A stretch of DNA of 7,114 nucleotides from an uncultured Carnobacterium sp. (GTDB lineage Bacteria > Bacillota > Bacilli > Lactobacillales > Aerococcaceae): assembly GCA_937923125.1 (NCBI GenBank), contig CALALK010000033.1, positions 1 through 7,114 on the forward strand. The letters are read 5' to 3'. Numbering within the stretch: the first letter of the stretch is position 1; each line of letters starts with the position of its first letter. Position numbers and translations under genes: made by a program. This document shows positions 1 to 4,337 of the stretch, one piece after another. Under the pieces are notes generated by a model. It made no database searches. It was not told the DNA's origin and was given only the letters and a program-made list of their open reading frames with translations.

Positions 1-71
1 ACTATTTTTACTAAGAATTTTTTATGAAAAAACTTCAAACAATTTGTTTACATCAACGTTTTAAAAACACA

Positions 72-109
72 AAAAGAAGACCTCGGCGTACTCACCGAAG
101 TCTTCTTTT
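72..109 (-). terminator. Rho-independent terminator of the regulator/small-protein unit, possibly bidirectional
   Basis: The arms at 72-86 and 95-109 pair along 15 positions read on the minus strand, with one G-U pair, around an 8-base loop (87-94). Both outer ends are A/T runs, so each strand has a T-rich tail. It lies about 30 bases past the stop codon of the 69-residue gene and should end that transcript. It may also stop transcripts entering from the left, but no gene can be confirmed there. The first 70 bases hold nothing else I can support. Confidence 0.88.
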
Positions 110-138
110 AAATTTTGTTTACTATATTATAGTAGAAA

Positions 139-348
139 CTAGTTTTCGAAATCCTCGAGCCACTCTTTTTTGATGTTCTTTTCAAGGTTTTGTTGACGTT
201 TATCTTCTTCCATTTTTGGCATCATAATAAACGCATCTCCAAAACTATCTAAATCATATTCATCATTGACTAGTTCCTCTTTTAATGTTTCAGGAACTTC
301 GAGTTTTTCTTTTTTGAGGAAATCTTCCTTTTTGAGACGAATAGACAT
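139..348 (-). CDS. Small acidic protein of unknown function, 69 aa
   Basis: I do not recognise this protein. It is 69 residues, strongly charged, with about 20 Asp/Glu against about 13 Lys/Arg. It has no signal peptide, no membrane segment and no cysteine, so it is probably cytosolic. The N-terminal third is Lys/Glu-rich (LKKEDFLKKEKLEVPETLKE), a short hydrophobic patch FIMMP sits near residues 40-44, and the C-terminal third looks helical (KRQQNLEKNIKKEWLEDF). The ATG at 348 is preceded by a good AAAGGAG site (356-362, 7-base spacing), which lies across the last codons and stop of the regulator gene. Only two bases separate that stop (351) from this ATG, so translation is very likely coupled. 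It could be a partner or target of the regulator. It does not look like an exported pheromone precursor. That this is a real gene is well supported by the binding site, coupling and terminator; function is unknown. Confidence 0.8.
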   Translation of the reverse strand: MSIRLKKEDFLKKEKLEVPETLKEELVNDEYDLDSFGDAFIMMPKMEEDKRQQNLEKNIKKEWLEDFEN

Positions 349-350
349 AT

Positions 351-1211
351 CTATTCTCCTTTCGCCACACGGTCTTCAAATACTTTTATCTTTTCTAATA
401 ATACAGTATTTTTATTCAGTCTGGCAAATGCGGCAGCGTCTCTAATCAATTCTTTAACTTCTTCTTCACCAAATTCATTTACATATGCATTTTCAGCTTG
501 TAAATATTTAATACGTGCCAAGTAGTAAGTAACATGATTTTCCCCACAAATCGTTACCCCTCGGCGTAATAACACATCACTTGTATCATATTCCTTAATC
601 GTCGCATAAAATGTTGCTGCGTAATATAGGACTGTTAGGACACGACAAACATCTTCTACAGACTCGATGGAATACGAATCAATTTGGTGAATAGCTTTTT
701 CAAAGAAGTACTCTGCCTTATCGTAATCGGCTTGATTCATATAAATAAGGCCAATTCCGGTATAGGCTAAAAAGATATACTTATTATCTACGTCTGAATG
801 ATCCGCTAATAATTGATTAAAATAGAAGAAACTGTCCGCATCGTCTTTGTTCAATAAGGTTTGCGTGAAGCCCTTTAAATATAGATATCGCCACTCTTGT
901 TGCGTTGTTAAGTGTGCAACATTAATACTCTTAATAAGCTCTTCTGCTTCTTCATATTCCATACCCACGATATTGAATTCTATTTTATCAAGTTTCTTAT
1001 TTAACACTGAGTCTTTAATCGCTACAGATGGAAATAACTCCCCTACGTCCATTTGCAACTTTTTGCAAAGCAAGGTCAATATTTTCATTGAAGGAATTTG
1101 ACCGTGATTTTCGAATCGACTCAATGTAGCTTGTGTACAAATACCCTCACTCAATTCAATTTGAGATAAACCTAGTTCTTTTCTTCGATTCACAAAAATT
1201 TGAATATCCAT
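351..1211 (-). CDS. HTH/TPR transcriptional regulator, Rgg/PlcR (RRNPP)-like, 286 aa
   Basis: This is a predicted cytosolic DNA-binding regulator. Residues about 4-60 form an XRE-type helix-turn-helix (RRKELGLSQIELSEGICTQA, then SRFENHGQIPSMKIL). Residues about 75-280 are all-helical with tetratricopeptide-like repeats, clearest at 144-177 (FLAYTGIGLIYMNQADYDKA) and again around 186-222. HTH plus a long TPR domain at about 290 residues is the layout of Rgg/GadR/MutR, PlcR and PrgX regulators, many of which bind short peptides. Peptide binding here is inference; some family members have no known ligand. The ATG at 1211 has a GAAAGGAG site (1217-1224) with 5-base spacing. It is the first gene of a two-gene unit with its own promoter (1258-1286) and an inverted repeat over the start point, which suggests autoregulation. 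It lies outside the conserved origin-flanking gene set and may be lineage-specific. Confidence 0.88.
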   Translation of the reverse strand: MDIQIFVNRRKELGLSQIELSEGICTQATLSRFENHGQIPSMKILTLLCKKLQMDVGELFPSVAIKDSVLNKKLDKIEFNIVGMEYEEAEELIKSINVAHLTTQQEWRYLYLKGFTQTLLNKDDADSFFYFNQLLADHSDVDNKYIFLAYTGIGLIYMNQADYDKAEYFFEKAIHQIDSYSIESVEDVCRVLTVLYYAATFYATIKEYDTSDVLLRRGVTICGENHVTYYLARIKYLQAENAYVNEFGEEEVKELIRDAAAFARLNKNTVLLEKIKVFEDRVAKGE

Positions 1212-1233
1212 AATATCTCCTTTCTTTTATTAA

Positions 1234-1257
1234 AATTATGACTCCTATATCATAATT
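1234..1257. promoter_or_regulatory. Candidate operator: 8-bp inverted repeat over the predicted +1 of the regulator gene
   Basis: AATTATGA (1234-1241) and TCATAATT (1250-1257) are exact inverted copies separated by 8 bases. The element starts directly after the -10 hexamer and covers the expected transcription start near 1251, the classic place for a repressor site. A further copy of the half-site, AATTATG, is at 1299-1305, just upstream of the -35. Autoregulation by the adjacent HTH protein is an inference from position. Confidence 0.5.
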
Positions 1258-1286
1258 ATTATACCTTTATTTTTCGATATATCCAA
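1258..1286 (-). promoter_or_regulatory. Sigma-A promoter for the regulator/small-protein unit
   Basis: On the minus strand the -10 is an exact TATAAT (1263-1258) and the -35 is TTGGAT (1286-1281) with a 17-base spacer. The -35 matches the consensus TTGACA only in its TTG. The expected start is near 1251, giving a leader of about 40 bases before the ATG at 1211. It is the best promoter match in the region. Confidence 0.65.
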
Positions 1287-1339
1287 TAGATAAACTTTAA
1301 TTATGTAGAGTTTTGTGGGATTTTTTCTTTCTTTCTGAT

Positions 1340-1354
1340 TGAAAATGATTTTTA
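1340..1354. repeat. Imperfect 7-1-7 dyad, TGAAAATGATTTTTA
   Basis: The half TGAAAAT (1340-1346) faces ATTTTTA (1348-1354) across one central base, with one mismatch. The 7-1-7 geometry recalls Fur-family boxes (consensus near TGATAATNATTATCA), but sequence agreement is only partial. It shares AAAATGATT (1342-1350) with the left arm of the inverted repeat at 1419-1427. Confidence 0.3.
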
Positions 1355-1385
1355 TATATTATTTTATATATCGTATTTTGTAAGC

Positions 1386-1402
1386 ATGAAAAATATTTTC
1401 AT
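1386..1402. repeat. Perfect 7-3-7 inverted repeat, ATGAAAA/TTTTCAT
   Basis: ATGAAAA (1386-1392) and TTTTCAT (1396-1402) are exact inverted copies around ATA. It resembles the dyad at 1340-1354 in sequence and lies about 100 bases upstream of the regulator promoter. It could be a protein-binding site, or simply a by-product of the A/T-rich sequence. Confidence 0.35.
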
Positions 1403-1418
1403 TCCAAAATCTTTCATC

Positions 1419-1444
1419 AAAATGATTGATATAATAATCATTTT
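1419..1444. repeat. Perfect 9-bp inverted repeat with 8-bp spacer
   Basis: AAAATGATT (1419-1427) and AATCATTTT (1436-1444) are exact inverted copies separated by GATATAAT. The 8-base spacing equals that of the inverted repeat at the regulator start point, so centre-to-centre geometry is similar although the half-site sequence differs. It has no T-run and is not a terminator. A regulatory dyad is the likeliest reading. Confidence 0.4.
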
Positions 1445-1480
1445 AGCCATTATCTTTTAAATGTCGATTTTTAAAGCACA

Positions 1481-1512
1481 AAAAAAGCTTATGACCGAAA
1501 CGGTCATAAGCT
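1481..1512 (-). terminator. Rho-independent terminator of the rpmH-rnpA-yidC-jag operon
   Basis: A perfect 12-bp inverted repeat (arms 1486-1497 and 1501-1512, AGCTTATGACCG and its complement) closes a 3-base loop. On the minus strand it is followed by a T run across 1486-1481. It begins 10 bases after the jag stop codon. It closes the operon, so the regulator gene further left needs its own promoter. Confidence 0.93.
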
Positions 1513-1521
1513 GTCATTTTT

Positions 1522-2310
1522 CTATTCTGCGATTTCAACGACTAGGTAACGATGTGGTTCTTTACCTTCTGAGTGAGTTGAGATGCGTTTGTTTTTACTT
1601 AACGCAGCGTGAATTTGTTTTCTTTCATACGCTGGAAGTGGTTCTAAGTAAACAGGTTGTTTTGTTTTTAATACTTTACGAGCTGTTCTTTCCGCAATTT
1701 GTTGTAATGTTTCACTACGACGTTGACGGTAATCACCAACATCCACTTGAACTGAAATACGTCCTTTAATGAAGCGGTGTACAGATACTTGCGCAAGTAC
1801 TTGTAAAGCATTCAAGATTTTACCATGTTTTCCGATTAAAAGACCTTGTTTGTCTGTGTCGAATACGAAAGTCATGCGGTCACGACGTGCTTCAACTGTT
1901 ACTGTTGCTTCAGCGCCGTATGTTTTAGCGATGCCTTCTAAGTATTCTTTTGTAACACGAGCAGCTTCTTCTAATTGGTCTACAGTTTCTTCGTAGTCAG
2001 CTTCTCCTGCTTCTTCTTCGAAATCATCTTCATCGAAGTCTTCTTCAGGAACTTCTACTGTTTCTACAGTTGTTTCTTCCACTGTTTCAACAACAGGTTC
2101 CACAACTTCTTCTACTACTTCTTCGCTAACCATTGTAGCAACTGGTGTTAATTCCACTTCAGCATTTTTTTGACCGAAGCCAAACAATCCTTTTTTACCT
2201 TCAGAAATGATTTCCACAAACACTTGGTCTTGCGGTAATCCTAACTGACGTAATCCTTTTTGGATTGCTTTTTCTACTGAAACGTCACTTACTTTAATTG
2301 TATTTGTCAT
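1522..2310 (-). CDS. jag (khpB): KhpB/Jag RNA-binding protein (Jag-N, KH and R3H domains), 262 aa
   Basis: Jag/KhpB is a cytosolic RNA-binding protein; in streptococci and lactobacilli it works with KhpA and affects cell elongation and division, and in other Firmicutes it binds many transcripts. The Jag-N domain occupies residues 1-54 (VEKAIQKGLRQLGL, GKKGLFGFG). An acidic linker rich in Val/Glu/Thr runs from about 62 to 115. The KH domain follows, with its GxxG loop seen as GKHG at 160-163. The R3H domain spans about 195-260 with its Arg-xxx-His signature at R230/H234 (RKQIH). All three parts are intact. The ATG at 2310 has an AGGAGAG site 7 bases upstream. It is the last gene of the operon, 76 bases after yidC and directly before a terminator. 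Pairing with yidC is conserved in many Firmicutes. Confidence 0.96.
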   Translation of the reverse strand: MTNTIKVSDVSVEKAIQKGLRQLGLPQDQVFVEIISEGKKGLFGFGQKNAEVELTPVATMVSEEVVEEVVEPVVETVEETTVETVEVPEEDFDEDDFEEEAGEADYEETVDQLEEAARVTKEYLEGIAKTYGAEATVTVEARRDRMTFVFDTDKQGLLIGKHGKILNALQVLAQVSVHRFIKGRISVQVDVGDYRQRRSETLQQIAERTARKVLKTKQPVYLEPLPAYERKQIHAALSKNKRISTHSEGKEPHRYLVVEIAE

Positions 2311-2343
2311 CGTAAACTCTCCTACTCTATAAAAATCATTGTT

Positions 2344-2372
2344 ATTATCTCATGATTGAGACATTTCAACAA
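2344..2372 (-). promoter_or_regulatory. Possible weak internal promoter for jag
   Basis: In the 76-base yidC-jag gap, TTGTTG (2372-2367) and GATAAT (2349-2344) are 17 bases apart on the minus strand. The -10 matches consensus at five of six bases, the -35 at three. A small inverted repeat, TCTCA/TGAGA (2348-2361), touches the -10. The match is modest and jag can be served by the rpmH promoter alone. Confidence 0.3.
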
Positions 2373-2386
2373 GAGCTCTATAAGAA

Positions 2387-3199
2387 TTATTTTCCGTGTC
2401 TTCTCTTCGCTTTTTCAAGCGCTCTTGCACGACGTTTTTTCTCAGCGATAATCGCTTTTTGCTCTTCTTGGAATTTAAATGGATTATTTAATAGTAATGT
2501 TTGGCCTACCATAAATACGTTTCCGACTACCCAGTAGAGTGATAACGCACTTGATAACCCAAGAGACATTAATAGGATCATTACTGGCATTACGTACATC
2601 ATGACTTTACCAGCGCCACCAGTATCTTGCATTTTCATTGATAACCATGTTGTGATGAACGTAGTTACCGCAGCTAAGACTGGTAAGATGAAGTATGGGT
2701 CTGGTTGGTCTAATTGGAACCATAAGAAATGACCTGTTTTCAATACGTCTGTACGGCTGATTGCTTGATACAATGCCATCATGACTGGCAATTGAATTAA
2801 TAATGGTAAACATCCAGCATATTGGTTGATACCTTCACGCTCGTATAAAGCGTTCATTTCAGCTTGAAGCATTTCTTGTGTTGCACGGTCGCGTGCTGAA
2901 TACTTCTCACGTAAAGCTTTAATTTCTGGTTGAAGAACCGCTTGTTTACGCGTACTTTGGTATTGGAAGTGCATTAAAGGAACCATAATTAAACGAGTAA
3001 TAATCGTAAAGACGATAATCCCTAAACCGTAACTTCCACCTAATAGGTTTGATAACCAGATGATAAATTGAGATAAATTATAGAGAACAATTCGATCCCA
3101 GAATCCTGTACTAGACTCCGTAATTGGAGAAGTTCCACAGGCCGCTAAAAATAAAGTTAAAACTGCTAATGATAAAATCAATTGGCTTTTTTTCTTCAA
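2387..3199 (-). CDS. yidC: YidC/OxaA/SpoIIIJ membrane protein insertase (lipoprotein), 270 aa
   Basis: YidC inserts proteins into the cytoplasmic membrane, alone or with SecYEG. The chosen start gives a typical lipoprotein signal, MKKKSQLILSLAVLTLFLAAC, with lipobox LAAC and Cys21 as the lipidated residue. Five membrane segments follow. The conserved Arg of the hydrophilic groove lies in the first (IITRLIMVPL, R69), followed by the charged hairpin (LQPEIKALREKY). The basic C-terminal tail (KKRRARALEKAKRRHGK) fits ribosome contact. Length is normal for a Gram-positive YidC. The start is uncertain because both candidates are TTG. The one at 3199 has AAAGGTGG upstream and gives the compact signal. 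An in-frame TTG at 3235 has AAGGA only 4 bases away and would add 12 residues (282 aa). It lies between rnpA and jag, the usual order. Confidence 0.93.
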   Translation of the reverse strand: MKKKSQLILSLAVLTLFLAACGTSPITESSTGFWDRIVLYNLSQFIIWLSNLLGGSYGLGIIVFTIITRLIMVPLMHFQYQSTRKQAVLQPEIKALREKYSARDRATQEMLQAEMNALYEREGINQYAGCLPLLIQLPVMMALYQAISRTDVLKTGHFLWFQLDQPDPYFILPVLAAVTTFITTWLSMKMQDTGGAGKVMMYVMPVMILLMSLGLSSALSLYWVVGNVFMVGQTLLLNNPFKFQEEQKAIIAEKKRRARALEKAKRRHGK

Positions 3200-3259
3200 T
3201 GAAAAGTCCCACCTTTTAGAATATTTAATTTTCAATGATTCCTTCTTTTAATAGGAATC

Positions 3260-3604
3260 TTAATTTTTAGGTAATAATGTAGCTAATTTTAAAACATGCA
3301 TCATACTGCTTTTCATTTCTTGATAAGACATTTGTACGATGGGTTGACGAGCAATGACGATAAAATCTACATCTTGCGCCAATTGGTCGTCCAGTTCCAT
3401 TAAAATATGACGGATTCTTCTCTTTAGACGATTACGTGTGACCGCATTTCCAAGTTTTTTGCTGACAGAGATTCCCACACGAAAATGGGATTGTCCTTCC
3501 TTATTATATTGATAAATAACGAATTGACGGTTCGCTGTCGATTTGCCTTTATGAAATACCTTTTGAAATTCGCGGTCTTTCTTTACTCGAAACGATTTCT
3601 TCAT
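3260..3604 (-). CDS. rnpA: Ribonuclease P protein component, 114 aa
   Basis: RnpA is the protein subunit of RNase P. It binds the 5' leader of precursor tRNA and helps the catalytic RNA cut it. The N-terminus has the usual pattern ([20 protein letters not shown]), followed by FVIYQ and the [15 protein letters not shown] segment. The signature RNR motif is intact at residues 57-65 (RNRLKRRIR). Length is standard for the family. The ATG at 3604 has a GGAGAG site (3615-3620) with a rather long 10-base spacing. The gene lies 66 bases after rpmH with a terminator-like hairpin between them, and 60 bases before the chosen yidC start. Confidence 0.97.
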   Translation of the reverse strand: MKKSFRVKKDREFQKVFHKGKSTANRQFVIYQYNKEGQSHFRVGISVSKKLGNAVTRNRLKRRIRHILMELDDQLAQDVDFIVIARQPIVQMSYQEMKSSMMHVLKLATLLPKN

Positions 3605-3639
3605 CTACTTGAATCTCTCCAGTCACTCAAATGGTTTTT

Positions 3640-3671
3640 AAAAAAAAAGACCACTGAGACGTTCAGTGATC
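3640..3671 (-). terminator. Terminator-like hairpin between rpmH and rnpA (likely partial terminator or processing site)
   Basis: On the minus strand the arms GATCACTGA (3671-3663) and TCAGTGGTC (3657-3649) pair over 9 bp with one G-U, around a 5-base loop, followed by nine T (3648-3640). The first stem base is the last base of the rpmH stop codon. No good promoter is visible in the 35 bases between it and rnpA, so it probably terminates only partly and lowers rnpA, yidC and jag relative to rpmH. Confidence 0.75.
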
Positions 3672-3805
3672 TAAGCTGCTAAAACTTTTCTACCTTTACG
3701 GCGTCTGCTTGCTAATACTCTACGGCCATTTTTTGTGCTCATACGTTTACGGAATCCGTGAACTTTTTGACGTTTGCGTTTGCTTGGTTGATATGTTCTT
3801 TTCAT
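3671..3805 (-). CDS. rpmH: 50S ribosomal protein L34, 44 aa
   Basis: L34 is a small, very basic protein of the large ribosomal subunit. Translating the minus strand from the ATG at 3805 gives [20 protein letters not shown], then [20 protein letters not shown] and VLAA, then TAG. That is the full-length, canonical 44-residue L34 with the conserved MKRTYQPSK start and [13 protein letters not shown] core. An AGGAGGT site (3814-3820) sits 8 bases upstream. It is the first gene of the leftward operon, transcribed away from oriC and divergently from dnaA, which is the usual arrangement in Firmicutes. Its promoter is a perfect consensus, fitting high expression. Confidence 0.98.
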   Translation of the reverse strand: MKRTYQPSKRKRQKVHGFRKRMSTKNGRRVLASRRRKGRKVLAA

Positions 3806-3835
3806 TCGTGTGCACCTCCTACTGTAAATGAAATA

Positions 3836-3858
3836 TCTAGTCTCCCTAGACAGTCTAG
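3836..3858. promoter_or_regulatory. Clustered CTAG repeats over the predicted rpmH start point
   Basis: Three CTAG-centred hexamers lie in 22 bases: CTAGTC (3837-3842), CTAGAC (3846-3851) and GTCTAG (3853-3858). The last two form a perfect 6-1-6 palindrome, and TCTAG (3836-3840) can alternatively pair with CTAGA (3846-3850). The cluster covers the predicted +1 (about 3855) and the first part of the leader. It could be an operator, or alternative leader hairpins affecting rpmH. I know of no named element that matches. Confidence 0.4.
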
Positions 3859-3861
3859 TAC

Positions 3862-3890
3862 ATTATAAATATAAAATGTTTAATTGTCAA
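3862..3890 (-). promoter_or_regulatory. Consensus sigma-A promoter of the rpmH operon
   Basis: On the minus strand TTGACA (3890-3885) and TATAAT (3867-3862) are both exact matches, with the optimal 17-base spacer that is itself very AT-rich. The expected start is near 3855, about 50 bases before the rpmH ATG. This is the strongest promoter in the window. Confidence 0.93.
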
Positions 3891-3985
3891 TATAAACTAT
3901 CTAATCACTAAATTACTGAAGTATCATAACATAATCCCTCTAAAAATTTCTACAAATAACTGTCTATTTTGTTCTATTTTTTTAG

Positions 3986-4270
3986 TTATTCACATCGATG
4001 GTGGATAGCTTTTTTGCATAAAAGACGATTTCCACATACTTATAAACAATTTATCCACAAAATAACAATCTGTTTACAAAAATTATACACAATGGTGGAT
4101 AACTCTATTAAATTCCTTTTATATCAACTTTTTTTATTGTTTATAACTGCTATTTTTATGTGCATATCTCTGTGAATATCCACTTTTTCCTCTGACTTAT
4201 CCACCGTTTTGTGGATAAAGTTATCAAAAGTTGTCTTTTTTTGTGATTTTCTCCATCCGATTGTGGAAAA
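3986..4270. promoter_or_regulatory. DnaA box cluster upstream of dnaA
   Basis: Compared with TTATCCACA, two boxes are exact: 4051-4059 (+) and 4210-4218 (-). One-mismatch boxes are 3986-3994 (+, TTATTCACA), 4083-4091 (+, TTATACACA), 4094-4102 (-, TTATCCACC), 4197-4205 (+, TTATCCACC) and 4262-4270 (-, TTTTCCACA). Two-mismatch candidates are 4000-4008 (-), 4028-4036 (+) and 4171-4179 (-). Two pairs are closely spaced and inverted (4083-4102 and 4197-4218). DnaA bound here is expected to cooperate with the downstream cluster. Confidence 0.9.
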
Positions 4271-4283
4271 CTTTTTGGAAAGA

Positions 4284-4292
4284 TGGTACACT
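4284..4292 (+). promoter_or_regulatory. Probable extended -10 promoter of dnaA
   Basis: TGGTACACT has the TGn extension followed by a -10 that matches TATAAT at four of six bases. No well-spaced -35 is visible; TTGTGG at 4261-4266 would be 20 bases away. The DnaA box at 4262-4270 covers the -35 zone, which would let DnaA repress its own gene. The dnaA site AAGGAGGT follows at 4324-4331, 6 bases before the ATG. Confidence 0.5.
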
Positions 4293-4337
4293 GTTAAATG
4301 GATTAGAATCTTGAAAACGATATAAGGAGGTGCATTT

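Larger units (their letters stand above)
1212..1521. other. 310-bp AT-rich intergenic region between jag and the regulator gene
   Basis: No convincing gene lies here. From right to left it holds the jag terminator (1481-1512), a 9+9 inverted repeat (1419-1444), a 7+7 dyad (1386-1402), a near-palindrome (1340-1354), the regulator promoter (1258-1286), an 8+8 inverted repeat (1234-1257) and the regulator ribosome binding site (1217-1224). The density of dyads is more than a simple promoter needs, though such AT-rich sequence produces some by chance. Confidence 0.7.
3891..4337. other. oriC: oriC, upstream half (rpmH-dnaA intergenic region)
   Basis: This is gene-free AT-rich DNA between the divergent rpmH and dnaA genes, the normal place for the upstream part of a Firmicutes origin. 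DnaA boxes start at 3986. Positions 3898-3985 hold no boxes or other structure I can name. A T-rich stretch at about 4103-4160 separates two groups of boxes. The other half of the origin is between dnaA and dnaN, so the origin is bipartite. Confidence 0.88.

Noticed and set aside
2..64. Open frame entering from the left edge and stopping at 62-64, just before the terminator, possible C-terminus of a plus-strand gene
   Set aside because: Only 20 codons, A/T-rich (LFLLRIFYEKTSNNLFTSTF) and not recognisable. Its place before the terminator is suggestive but not enough.
847..1101. Plus-strand 84-codon frame opposite the regulator
   Set aside because: It is an antisense shadow of the HTH/TPR gene, with no ribosome binding site and no family resemblance.
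1430..1435. Plus-strand TATAAT as a rightward promoter
   Set aside because: There is no -35 at suitable distance and no plus-strand gene downstream; it lies in the spacer of the 1419-1444 dyad.
1461..1769. Plus-strand 102-codon frame reading through the jag terminator and into jag
   Set aside because: It crosses the terminator hairpin and lies antisense to the conserved R3H end of jag; no ribosome binding site.
3898..3985. Possible riboswitch, small RNA or other element between the rpmH promoter and the first DnaA box
   Set aside because: I see no conserved motif, hairpin or reading frame; it reads as plain A/T-rich origin-flanking DNA.
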